Of a stretch of 45,427 nt of DNA, positions 8,251 through 16,481 are shown piece after piece. The stretch is from contig JBEULG010000043.1 of the NCBI GenBank assembly GCA_041287425.1, positions 1 to 45,427 on the forward strand, written 5' to 3'. Position numbers and translations under genes: made by a program. This stretch comes from JAFGSI01 sp041287425. Its GTDB lineage: Bacteria; Chloroflexota; Anaerolineae; Anaerolineales; Villigracilaceae. The notes under the pieces were generated by a model that did no database searches, was not told where the DNA came from, and was given only the letters and a program-made list of their open reading frames with translations. Positions within the stretch are counted from its first letter, which is position 1; every line of letters starts with the position of its first letter.

Positions 8251-9582
8251 TTAGCGGCAGGGGCCAGAAGTGGAGCAGGCCTGAGTCAACGCCGCCTGGA
8301 AGTTGGCAACGTTCCGGTCGGCCAGGAAAATGCCGAGGGCGTTGTTGATTTCGGTCTTCCAGGAATCGTTCGCCACCACGCCATGGGTCAGGGAGCCTAC
8401 CACGACGTTGGTCGCCCAGTCATCCATGGCCGATTGCAGGTACTCGCCGAAGAGCGAGCGGTCGCAGTCGGTGCGGGCGCAGATGGAGCCCTTGACCGGG
8501 TTGAAGGCTTCCTGGCCCTCGCGCGAGCCGGCGACGGTCAGCCAGGCAATCGCGGCGTCGCGATGCGGCGCGTTGACCGGCAAGACGAAGGAGTCGGACA
8601 GGAACTGGAAGGTGCCGTTCGTGCCCGGAACCGGCGCCCAGCCATAATCGACATTGGCGACCTTTCCAAGTTCGATGAAGTAACCGGCAGCCCAGTCGCC
8701 CATCACGTTGAAGGCCGCGTCGCCGTTGACGACCAACTGAGCGGCATCCTGCCAGGTCAACGAGGAGGCGTCGCTGTTGGTGTAGTTCAGAATGCGGTCG
8801 AAGTTCTGGAGCGCAACGGTGACTTCGGGGCTATCCCAGCCCAGTTCGCCCGTCCAGAGTTGATTGTAGGCATCGGGGCCCAGGGTGGCCAGCAAGATGG
8901 TCTCGAAGAGGTGCATCGCCGTCCACTGCTCGCCCATCGCCAGAGGAGTCACGCCGGCCGCTTGGAGGGCGTCCATCGCCGCGAACCACTCGTCCAGGGT
9001 GGTCGGTACAGCAATGCCGTTCTCGCTCAGAATGGTGGGGTTGTACCACAGGACATTGGCGCGGTGAATGTTGACCGGCACCGAGTAGATATTGCCATCC
9101 TGCGAGATGAGCGGGATGAGGGTCTCAGGCATGACCTCCAGCCAGCCTTCCTGTTCGTACAGGAAGTTCAGCGGCTCGATCTGACCGGCAGCCACGTAGG
9201 TACCGATCAGTTCCTGACCGGCATGGCCCTGCCAGGAATCGGGCGGGTCGCCAGCCTGCAGACGGGTGGCCAGCACGGCGCGGGCGTTCGTCCCGGCGCC
9301 GCCAGCGACTGCCGCGTTGATGAATTCGATATCCGGATAGCGCTGGCTGAAGACGCCGATCATGGCTTCCAGGCCGGCCGCTTCGCCGCCGCCCGTCCAC
9401 CACGAGAACACCTCGACCTGATCCATGCTGCCGCCGGTCGTTTCCCCGCCAGCAGCCTCGGTCGTTTCGGCCGCTTCTGTGCCAGCCGCGGTCGTCTCGG
9501 TCGCTCCGCCGCCGCAGGCAGTCAGAATGACCGACAGCACCAGCAGCAGGCTCAAAACGGTCCAATGGGTTTTCTTGAACAT
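8251..9582 (-). CDS. Sugar ABC transporter substrate-binding lipoprotein (glucose/mannose-like)
   Basis: Extracellular solute-binding protein (family 1), 443 residues. A type II signal peptide ends in the lipobox ILTACGG with lipidated Cys23, followed by a Thr/Ala/Glu/Gly-rich tether. The mature part begins VEVFSWWTGGGEAAGL and contains VAGGAGTNARAVLATRLQAGDPPD and SWQGHAGQEL; these WWTSGGE- and AGDPPDS-type stretches are typical of glucose/mannose-binding GtsA relatives. Two cysteines near the C-terminus (CSTSGPC) and two in ICARTDC may form disulfides. A good Shine-Dalgarno (AAAGGAGAAAAG) precedes the ATG. It is the first gene of the importer operon. Family certain; substrate inferred. Confidence 0.93.
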   Translation of the reverse strand: MFKKTHWTVLSLLLVLSVILTACGGGATETTAAGTEAAETTEAAGGETTGGSMDQVEVFSWWTGGGEAAGLEAMIGVFSQRYPDIEFINAAVAGGAGTNARAVLATRLQAGDPPDSWQGHAGQELIGTYVAAGQIEPLNFLYEQEGWLEVMPETLIPLISQDGNIYSVPVNIHRANVLWYNPTILSENGIAVPTTLDEWFAAMDALQAAGVTPLAMGEQWTAMHLFETILLATLGPDAYNQLWTGELGWDSPEVTVALQNFDRILNYTNSDASSLTWQDAAQLVVNGDAAFNVMGDWAAGYFIELGKVANVDYGWAPVPGTNGTFQFLSDSFVLPVNAPHRDAAIAWLTVAGSREGQEAFNPVKGSICARTDCDRSLFGEYLQSAMDDWATNVVVGSLTHGVVANDSWKTEINNALGIFLADRNVANFQAALTQACSTSGPCR

Positions 9583-9715
9583 CTCTCTTTTCTCCTTTCA
9601 GAATTAACATTGGGAATTGGGCAAAGACAAACCAGGATCATCTAGAGTATCGTAACACCTCCTCTTCCACACATTCGAACGGCAAACGAAGAAGATGTCT
9701 CTTCAGTATATAAAT

Positions 9716-9721
9716 TATAAT
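9716..9721 (+). promoter_or_regulatory. -10 box upstream of the response regulator gene
   Basis: TATAAT in an AT-rich patch (9707-9721) that stands out in this GC-rich region, 38 bases before the ATG at 9760. No good -35 is seen. It lies in the divergent region between the sugar importer and the two-component genes. Confidence 0.4.
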
Positions 9722-9759
9722 GACCGGGTATTTGCAGGCAATCGCTTTCCGGCCAAAAA

Positions 9760-10965
9760 ATGGACAAGAAACGGCCAAATTGCATGGACCAAAACACCTT
9801 CTTCGACCTCTTCAAAGATTTGCTCGCCCACCTCTATGACCGGGCCTCGGTCGAAACGCACCCCCTGGCGGCCGAATTTCCCCCGCCGCCGCGCTCCACC
9901 TCCCACCGCGCCGAGACGATCCAGAACCTGATTTTCGCCGAAATCGAGCAACTGCGGCCGGCACAGGGGACGCCCGACCCCAAATCGCCGGAATGGCGTC
10001 CTTACCTCATCCTGCGCCGACGCTACATCGAAGGGCTGGAACCGGCCGCCATCGCCGTTTCCCTCTTCATCAGCGAGCGCCAGTTCCGCCGCGATCACAG
10101 CCGCGCCACCCGTGCCCTCTGTCTGCGAGTCTGGGAGCGCTACTTCGAAACCCGTCTCTCTGAAAGCGCAGACGGCGAAGAACAGCCCGAATTCGACATC
10201 CACATCGAACGGCTGGACCTGCACGAGGTCCTGAAAGGCGTGCTCGACCTCAACACCCCTCGGCTGAGCGCTCAGGCCATCCGGCTTGACCTCGACCTCG
10301 CCCCCGAACCGCCGCTCGTCCTGGCCGACCGCATCCTGCTGCGTCAGATTCTGCTCAACCTGTTCAATCTTTTCTTCCATTTGCATACCCAACCCCGCCT
10401 GGACCTGTGTACCCGCCTGACTCCCGCCCCCCTTCTGCGGATTACCTTCGAGGGCCGCGCCGCAAGCGCGGGTGAGGCAGCCAAAATGCAAGCCTTGATC
10501 CAGGACATCAGCGGCCGCCTTCAAATGCAATGTGAGGCGCAGTCGCCATCCTCCGGCCAGATCGGCGCTCACCAGATTTCCATCCTATTCCCGACGCCGC
10601 ACGCCAAAACCGTGCTGGTCATCGACGATCAGCCCGCCGCCCTGAAAATGTTCCAGCGCTATTTGAGCCGCACGGGACTGGAGGTCATCGGCGTCGAGGA
10701 GCCCGCCGAAGCGGTCAAAACCGCCCGCGAGGTCCAGCCGGCGCTCATCATTCTGGATGTGATGATGCCGCGCCTGGATGGTTGGGAAATCCTGCAAGCC
10801 ATCAAGGTTGACCCTGGCCTGCAATCCACCCCGGTGGTCGTTTGCTCAGCCTGGGCAGACCCCGACCTGGCGCATTCGCTCGGCGCGGCGGCCTGTCTCA
10901 AGAAACCCATCTTCCAAAAAGATTTGCTCGAAACGCTGGCTCGTTTCGGACTCCTCGAGGGCTGA
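9760..10965 (+). CDS. Response regulator with N-terminal HTH-like region and degenerate ATPase-like region
   Basis: 401-residue protein with its receiver domain at the C-terminus (about 285-401), the reverse of the usual order. The receiver is complete: acidic pair in TVLVIDDQPAA, phospho-acceptor Asp333 in IILDVMMPRLDGW, Ser in VVVCSAWA and Lys in ACLKKP. Residues about 85-135 (LILRRRYIEGLEPAAIAVSL, FISERQFRRDHSRATRAL) look like a sigma-region-4 type helix-turn-helix. Residues about 150-270 resemble a histidine-kinase ATPase fold reduced to an N-box-like stretch (LADRILLRQILLNLFNLFFH), without recognisable G boxes. It ends 4 bases before the hybrid kinase gene, so the two form one operon. 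The ATG at 9760 lacks a Shine-Dalgarno; ATG 9784 is an alternative. Output (DNA binding or protein partner) is unknown. Confidence 0.8.
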   Translation: MDKKRPNCMDQNTFFDLFKDLLAHLYDRASVETHPLAAEFPPPPRSTSHRAETIQNLIFAEIEQLRPAQGTPDPKSPEWRPYLILRRRYIEGLEPAAIAVSLFISERQFRRDHSRATRALCLRVWERYFETRLSESADGEEQPEFDIHIERLDLHEVLKGVLDLNTPRLSAQAIRLDLDLAPEPPLVLADRILLRQILLNLFNLFFHLHTQPRLDLCTRLTPAPLLRITFEGRAASAGEAAKMQALIQDISGRLQMQCEAQSPSSGQIGAHQISILFPTPHAKTVLVIDDQPAALKMFQRYLSRTGLEVIGVEEPAEAVKTAREVQPALIILDVMMPRLDGWEILQAIKVDPGLQSTPVVVCSAWADPDLAHSLGAAACLKKPIFQKDLLETLARFGLLEG

Positions 10966-10969
10966 CTCT

Positions 10970-13120
10970 ATGCACTGGCTGCACTCGCTTTCCTCCAAAT
11001 CTGAACTGAACGATTTGATGAATTCAACCGCCCGCAACGTCGTCGGGACGGTGGCCGGGCTTTACCTCACCTGGCACATCATCGCCACCATCGGCTACCC
11101 TTCCGTGTTCAGCCCCAGCCTGTGGTTGATTTCGATTTTCATGTTCCTGCTCGTCTCTGCCACTCTCTACCTGAGCAAAAGGCACTACCTTCTGTCGCAG
11201 ATTCTGTGGCTGGGCGGGCTGCTGACGGCGGTTCTGATCGGATATTCGCTCTATCATTACCCCGGCGTCCTCTACCTGCTGCTGATTCTGCCCCTGCTCG
11301 CCACCGTGACCGCCGGCGTGCCGGTCACGATCTTGACCGTTCTGATCTCTACCGCGGCCACGGCCTTGCTCGCCTCCCGCGACCCTCTGCCCGGCACCTT
11401 GCCGGCGGTCATCCTGGTCGGCGGCGGATTTAGCGCCCTGCTTGGCTGGGGAATCTCCAGCAATCTGCTCGAGGCGCTCAACGCCGCCTCTTATCATTAC
11501 AACGAAGCCCGGCGCTTATTGGAGGAAACCCGCCAGCACCGCGCCGAAATCAGCCGCATGCTCAAAGACCGCAACCAGGTCAACTACCAACTGGAGCGGA
11601 TGAACGAAATGCTGGCGGCAGCCCGCGCCCAGGCAGAAGAGGCCCGCGAGAACCGCAACCGCTTCATGCTGGCCGTCAGCCATGAGTTGCGCAGTCCACT
11701 GAACTTCATCATCGGCTTCAGCGACCTGATGGTCAACGCTCCTGAAACCTACGCCCCTCTCGCACACTGGCCCCCCGGCCTGTACGACGACATCCAGGAA
11801 ATCTACACTTCCAGCCGTCACCTGATGCGCCTCATCAACGACATCCTGGATATGGGAAAAATCGAGGCCCGCCAAATGCAACTGTTCCGCGAAAAAGCCA
11901 GTCTGCACCAAATGGCCTCCGACGTGGCAGAAATGCTGCGCAGCGCTTTCGAACAAAAAGGGATTGCCCTCCACCTCGACCTCCCTGCCGACCTGCCGCC
12001 GGTCTTTGTGGATACCACCCGCATCCGGCAGGTGCTGCTCAACCTGCTCAACAACGGCTTGCGCTTCACCGACCGGGGCAGCGTCAGCCTGCGCGTTGAA
12101 CAGCAGGAACAACATCTGCTGGTCAGCGTCGAGGACACCGGCACCGGTATCGCTCCCGAAGACCTGCCCAAAGTGTTCAGCGAATTTCGGCAAGTGGGAG
12201 ACGAGAACTGGCGGCGGCGGGCGGGCAGCGGTCTGGGTCTCTACATCAGCCGCCAGTTCATCGAATTGCACGGCGGCCAGATGGGCGTCGAGAGCACGCC
12301 GGGGCAGGGAACGCGTTTCTACTTCAGCCTGCCGCTTAGCCCCTCGCCAGCCGAGATTCCCGAGGTCGTCTCTTCCGAGCGTCTCCCCCAGCCCGATAAC
12401 CGCCTCGTGCTGCTCGTCACGCCGCACGACAAGGATGCCGACGTCCTCCAGCACGAAATGGAAGATTACACCTTCAAAACCATCTCCAGCCCCGACGAGG
12501 CCCTCCGTCAGGCCCGCAAACTATTCCCGCGCGCCCTGCTCGTAGCCGACGAGGCGGGCGATCTACGCGCCGAAAAACTCCCCTACGACCTGCCGGTAGT
12601 GCGCTTTCACCTGCCGCGCAGCAGCGCCCGCCCCGGCAACATTCGCAGTCAACTGGTCAAGCCGGTTTCGCGCAAAGTGCTGATGGATGCTATTCACGCC
12701 CTCGGACCCGGTCAGCGCAACCTGCTCATCGTTGACGACGACCCCGCCATGGTGCGCTTCGTCACCCAGGCGCTGCGCGCCGACAGGACTCCCAACCGTT
12801 ACACTCTCCTGAGCGCATTCACCGGCGCCCAGGCCCTCGATTTGATTCGCACTCACCCGGTGGATGCCATGCTGCTCGATTTGGAACTGCCCGACATCCA
12901 CGGCTGGGAAGTGCTGGCGCGCATCCGTCAGCAGCCGGGCTTAGAAAACCTGCCGGTCATCATCATCTCGGCTCAAGACCTGCCGGAAATGAACTTCGTA
13001 CCCGGCACAAACGCCCTGGAAATTATCCTGTGCCGCCCCTTGCGGCTGGGCGAATTGACTCAAATGGTGCGGGCGGCGCTCGAAATCCTCCAGCCGCAAT
13101 ATCCGAACCAGTGGGTATAA
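10970..13120 (+). CDS. Hybrid histidine kinase with six-helix membrane sensor and C-terminal receiver
   Basis: 716-residue membrane kinase. About six hydrophobic helices fill residues 20-170. A coiled-coil stretch (about 175-225) leads to the dimerisation domain with phospho-acceptor His238 in AVSHELRSPLNFIIGFSDLM. The ATPase domain is intact: N box RQVLLNLLNNGLRFTDRG, G1 EDTGTGIAPEDL and G2 GSGLGLYISRQFIELHGG. Next comes a receiver-like segment with no clear phospho-acceptor (begins RLVLLVTPHDKDADVL, ends QLVKPVSRKVL), then a true receiver (LLIVDDDPAMV) with acceptor Asp637 in LLDLELPD. In that receiver the conserved Lys-Pro is Arg-Pro (Arg689, LCRPLRL), which is unusual. The start at 10970 follows the response regulator stop by 4 bases; earlier in-frame codons lie inside that gene. 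The signal sensed is unknown. Confidence 0.9.
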   Translation: MHWLHSLSSKSELNDLMNSTARNVVGTVAGLYLTWHIIATIGYPSVFSPSLWLISIFMFLLVSATLYLSKRHYLLSQILWLGGLLTAVLIGYSLYHYPGVLYLLLILPLLATVTAGVPVTILTVLISTAATALLASRDPLPGTLPAVILVGGGFSALLGWGISSNLLEALNAASYHYNEARRLLEETRQHRAEISRMLKDRNQVNYQLERMNEMLAAARAQAEEARENRNRFMLAVSHELRSPLNFIIGFSDLMVNAPETYAPLAHWPPGLYDDIQEIYTSSRHLMRLINDILDMGKIEARQMQLFREKASLHQMASDVAEMLRSAFEQKGIALHLDLPADLPPVFVDTTRIRQVLLNLLNNGLRFTDRGSVSLRVEQQEQHLLVSVEDTGTGIAPEDLPKVFSEFRQVGDENWRRRAGSGLGLYISRQFIELHGGQMGVESTPGQGTRFYFSLPLSPSPAEIPEVVSSERLPQPDNRLVLLVTPHDKDADVLQHEMEDYTFKTISSPDEALRQARKLFPRALLVADEAGDLRAEKLPYDLPVVRFHLPRSSARPGNIRSQLVKPVSRKVLMDAIHALGPGQRNLLIVDDDPAMVRFVTQALRADRTPNRYTLLSAFTGAQALDLIRTHPVDAMLLDLELPDIHGWEVLARIRQQPGLENLPVIIISAQDLPEMNFVPGTNALEIILCRPLRLGELTQMVRAALEILQPQYPNQWV

Positions 13121-13125
13121 ACATC

Positions 13126-13155
13126 CCTCGGAGCCGGGGCGAGCCGGCTCCGAGG
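13126..13155 (+). terminator. Terminator-like hairpin after the two-component operon
   Basis: Perfect 12-bp stem (13126-13137 with 13144-13155), loop of 6 bases, 6 bases after the kinase stop. Only a weak T-rich tail follows. A second stem (8 bp, 13166-13173 with 13183-13190) lies behind it. Between convergent genes these may work for both strands. Confidence 0.55.
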
Positions 13156-13209
13156 TTCGCTCGTTCCGACGCCCGGCGGCCAGGCGTCGGGGCGCGGCCG
13201 CCTCCCCCA

Positions 13210-14733
13210 TCATTCCAACGGGCCGACGACTTTCTCGACCTCGTCGAGAATCTCCCCTGAGCGGACGAGCGCTTTCATCGCATTGTGGTCGTTGAAGAGC
13301 GGGCGGTCAATGTCGAGGTGGGCCACATACTTGCGGATGACCTGGCGAGCCTTGCTCGTCCCCTTGCCCGGCGTAAATTGACGGAAATCGAGCGCCTGGG
13401 CGGCGGCCATGAACTCGATTCCCAGCACCCCGTAGGCGTTGTCCATGATTTGCAGATTCTTGAGGGCCGTGTTCATGCCCATCGAGACGAAATCTTCCTG
13501 GTCGGCGGCAGCCGGGATGGATTGGATGCTGGCCGGCATCGAAAGAATGCGCTGCTCGACAATCAGCATGTCGGCCGTGTATTGGCTGAGCATCAGCCCG
13601 GAATAGAAGCCGGGATCATGGGCCAGGAAATCGGGCAAGCCCTGCGAAAGCGCCGGATTGGTCAGGCGGTTCAGCCGCCGCTCGGAGAGCACGCAAACCA
13701 TCGTGATGGCCGCGCCGGCCATGTCCATCGGCAGGGCCACCGGGCTGCCCTGGAAATTGGCGCCGGTCAGGGTCAGGCGGTCCTCGGTGACGAAGATGGG
13801 GTTGTCGGCCACGGCGTTGAGTTCGATTTCGACCTGGGCGCGGGCGTAGTCAATGGCATCGTGCGCCGCGCCGATAACCTGCGGCGTGGAGCGCATCGAG
13901 TAGGCATCCTGCACCTTGGTCTTCATTTTACCGGTCGTCAGGTCTGAGCCTTCGATGCACTTGCGGATGGCCCGCGCCGCCCGCATCGCCCCCTTGAAGC
14001 CGCGCAATTCATGCAATTTGGGATGATAGGGCTTGAGATTGCCCAGCAGCGCCTCGATGGACATCGCCGCCGCAATCTCGGCCTGCTTCAGCCAGCGGTC
14101 CATGTCGTAAAGCGTCAGGGCGCTGATGGCCGTCAACAGATTGGAGCCGTTGATGGCCGCCAAGCCGTCGCGCGCCTGCAAACCCGGCACGGGGATGCCG
14201 GCGCGGCGCATCGCCTCCGCGCCCGGCAGGCGTTCGCCCTGATAGAAGGCCTCGCCCTCGCCCATCAACAGCAACGCCGCCTGGGCCATCGGCGCCAGGT
14301 CGCCGCAGGCCCCCACCGACCCCTTCTGGCAGACGACCGGCGTGACGCCCTTGTTGAGCATCTCGACATAGGTCAGCGTAATCTCAGGGCGGCAGCCCGA
14401 ATAGCCCCGCGCATGGACGTTGATGCGGCTGGCCAGGGCAGCGCGCACGTGCTCGACCGGTATCGGCTCCCCGATACCGGCCGCATGATTGTAGACCAGG
14501 TAACGCTGAAATTGCTTGACCTGCTCATCATCAAGCACCTTCTCAGAAAACTCGCCGATGCCGGTGTTCGTGCCGTACATGATTTCGTGGGCGGCCAGTT
14601 TCTCCTCCAGCATGGCCCGGCAGGCGCGGATGCGCTCCAGGGCAGCCGGGTCGAGTTCGACCTTTTCGCCATGGCGCGCAATGGCAACCAGTTTTTCGAT
14701 GGTGAGAGAAGAGCCATCCAAGATGATCGTCAT
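13210..14733 (-). CDS. hutH: Histidine ammonia-lyase family protein (MIO enzyme) with Cys143 in the cofactor triad
   Basis: Aromatic amino acid lyase, 507 residues; histidine ammonia-lyase makes urocanate and ammonia from histidine. The protein aligns with Pseudomonas HutH almost residue for residue at the start: Tyr53 in YGTNTGIG, His83 in LVYNHAAGIGEP and the cofactor loop at 142-144. That loop reads GSVGACGDLAPM: Ala-Cys-Gly instead of the usual Ala-Ser-Gly that cyclises to the MIO group. His83 favours histidine as substrate, but Ser82 of classical HutH is Asn here. The later GANFQG has Gln where HutH usually has His, as in plant phenylalanine lyases. A strong Shine-Dalgarno (AAGGAGGAAAG) sets the start. 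No hutU, hutI or hutG is nearby, and a terminator separates it from nadB. Family certain; substrate not. Confidence 0.85.
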   Translation of the reverse strand: MTIILDGSSLTIEKLVAIARHGEKVELDPAALERIRACRAMLEEKLAAHEIMYGTNTGIGEFSEKVLDDEQVKQFQRYLVYNHAAGIGEPIPVEHVRAALASRINVHARGYSGCRPEITLTYVEMLNKGVTPVVCQKGSVGACGDLAPMAQAALLLMGEGEAFYQGERLPGAEAMRRAGIPVPGLQARDGLAAINGSNLLTAISALTLYDMDRWLKQAEIAAAMSIEALLGNLKPYHPKLHELRGFKGAMRAARAIRKCIEGSDLTTGKMKTKVQDAYSMRSTPQVIGAAHDAIDYARAQVEIELNAVADNPIFVTEDRLTLTGANFQGSPVALPMDMAGAAITMVCVLSERRLNRLTNPALSQGLPDFLAHDPGFYSGLMLSQYTADMLIVEQRILSMPASIQSIPAAADQEDFVSMGMNTALKNLQIMDNAYGVLGIEFMAAAQALDFRQFTPGKGTSKARQVIRKYVAHLDIDRPLFNDHNAMKALVRSGEILDEVEKVVGPLE

Positions 14734-14821
14734 CTTTCCTCCTTGGGGTGTTTTTTGGAATTCTACTCCCCTTGTCCAGGCATGTGTATCTGGCGAATGT
14801 CACCTTTCTGTAAGATAAATG

Positions 14822-14851
14822 GAGGCGGGTTCTGAAGTCGAAACCCGCCTC
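14822..14851 (-). terminator. Terminator at the end of the nad operon
   Basis: Perfect 10-bp stem (14822-14831 with 14842-14851), 10-base loop, touching the nadB stop codon. On the minus strand it is followed by CATTTATCTTA. It separates nadC-nadA-nadB from the ammonia-lyase gene. Confidence 0.7.
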
Positions 14852-16458
14852 TACCATAGCCGGTCGCCGCCCTCCACACTGTCGGCGCGGTAGTGACAGC
14901 CACGGCTCTGCCGGTTGTGACGCGCCGCCTCGGCGACCACCAGCGCCGCCTCGACCGCGTTGCGCAGCCCAATCAGCCCATCGCTCAATTTGGTGACGCG
15001 GTAGAAAGTCTCGATTTCGTTTTGCAGATGGCGCAGTTCGCGGATGGCGCGCGACAGCCGGTCGCCGGAACGAATCAGGCCCACGTAGTGCCACATAATA
15101 TTTTGAATGGTCTGCATATCGCCCTGGATGAGGGCCGGGTCAGAGTCCTGCGTCAGGCCCGATTCATCCCAGGGAGGGACTTGCCGCTCCAGGCTGGGAG
15201 GCAGGGCGATTTGCCCCTGGCTTAGGCGCGCCTCGATATCGAGCGCGGCGCGCCGGCCCCAGACCAGCCCCTCCAGCAACGAGGTCGAGGCCAGCCGATT
15301 GGCCCCGTGCAGGCCGGTACAGGCGACCTCGCCGACCGCATACAGGTTCTGGATGTTGGTGCGCCCCCATTCGTCCACCGCCACGCCCCCGCAGGAGTAA
15401 TGCGCCGCCGGGACGACCGGGATGGGTTCGCGGGTGATGTCGATGCCGGCGCGCTTGCACTCGGCGTAAATGGTCGGGAAGCGCTGCCTGATTTTGGCAG
15501 CCGGCAGGCGGGTGGCGATGTCGAGCAGGACGTGAGAATAATCGTGCTCCTCCATCTCGGTGTGGATGGCGCGCGCCACCACGTCCCGCGGCGCCAGGTC
15601 TTTCCAATCGGGAGAATACTTTTCCATGAACGGCCGGCCCTCCGGCGTGAGCAGGATGCCGCCCTCGCCGCGTACCGCTTCGCTGATGAGAAAACCCTCC
15701 GCCCCCGGCACGGCCAGCGCCGTCGGGTGAAACTGGATATACTCGGCGTTGAGGATGCGCGCCCCGGCCCGGGCCGCCATGGCCAGGCCGTCGCCGCGCG
15801 CCCCCGGCGGGTTGGTCGTGTTGCGGAAGAGCCGCCCCAGGCCGCCGGTCGCCAGGACCGTCGCCGCCGCCAGGGTACGATGGATGGCCCCGCCCCGCCG
15901 GTCGAAGACGTAGGCTCCATGGCAGGTGACCGGCCGATAGGCGTCCAGCGGATCGCGCGAGTGGTGCGGGAAGGTGATGAGATCCACGGCGGTGGCGTCG
16001 GTCAGCAGTTCGACGTTCGGCAGGCTGCCCACCAGGCGCATCAGCCCCTCGATGATGGCCCGGCCGGTGGCGTCGCCGACATGCAGGATGCGCCGCCGCG
16101 AGTGGGCCGCCTCCTGGCCGTATTCGATGTCTCCGCCCGAACCGGCATCGAAGCGGATGCCTGCCTGCCGGATGAGAATCTCCTCCAGCAAGGACGGCCC
16201 CTCCTCGGCCAGGATGCGCGCCGCGGCAGGCAGACTGGCCCCCGCCCCGGCCGCCAGGATGTCGGCCATCAGCAACTCAGGGCTATCGTCCGCGCCGCGG
16301 CCGACGATGCCCCCCTGCGCCCAGCGCGTGTTCGATTCGTGCGGATCGGCCTCGCGCGTGATGAGGATGATGCGCCGCTGTGGATTGCGTGCCAGTTGCA
16401 GAGCGGCGGTCGCCCCGGCAATGCCGGAACCGATGATGAGGACATCTGTAGTTTTCAT
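14851..16458 (-). CDS. nadB: L-aspartate oxidase
   Basis: FAD flavoprotein that oxidises L-aspartate to iminoaspartate, the first step of de novo NAD synthesis; 535 residues, normal length. The FAD-binding GxGxxG is in VLIIGSGIAGATAAL near the N-terminus. The aspartate-oxidase/fumarate-reductase signature is seen in ESNTRWAQGGIV, and further conserved parts are ATGGLGRLF and YFSCGG-like HYSCGGVAVDEWGRT; LYAVGEVACTGLHGANRLAS closes the FAD site. It is the last gene of nadC-nadA-nadB; its ATG lies 23 bases after the nadA stop without an obvious Shine-Dalgarno. It should feed iminoaspartate to NadA. Confidence 0.96.
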   Translation of the reverse strand: MKTTDVLIIGSGIAGATAALQLARNPQRRIILITREADPHESNTRWAQGGIVGRGADDSPELLMADILAAGAGASLPAAARILAEEGPSLLEEILIRQAGIRFDAGSGGDIEYGQEAAHSRRRILHVGDATGRAIIEGLMRLVGSLPNVELLTDATAVDLITFPHHSRDPLDAYRPVTCHGAYVFDRRGGAIHRTLAAATVLATGGLGRLFRNTTNPPGARGDGLAMAARAGARILNAEYIQFHPTALAVPGAEGFLISEAVRGEGGILLTPEGRPFMEKYSPDWKDLAPRDVVARAIHTEMEEHDYSHVLLDIATRLPAAKIRQRFPTIYAECKRAGIDITREPIPVVPAAHYSCGGVAVDEWGRTNIQNLYAVGEVACTGLHGANRLASTSLLEGLVWGRRAALDIEARLSQGQIALPPSLERQVPPWDESGLTQDSDPALIQGDMQTIQNIMWHYVGLIRSGDRLSRAIRELRHLQNEIETFYRVTKLSDGLIGLRNAVEAALVVAEAARHNRQSRGCHYRADSVEGGDRLW

Positions 16459-16481
16459 GGAGCGGTTGAAGGGCGAGGGAT

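Noticed and set aside
13210..14733. Assignment as phenylalanine or tyrosine ammonia-lyase
   Set aside because: His83 and overall alignment, including residue numbering, fit HutH better, although Asn82 and the Gln in GANFQG keep the substrate open.
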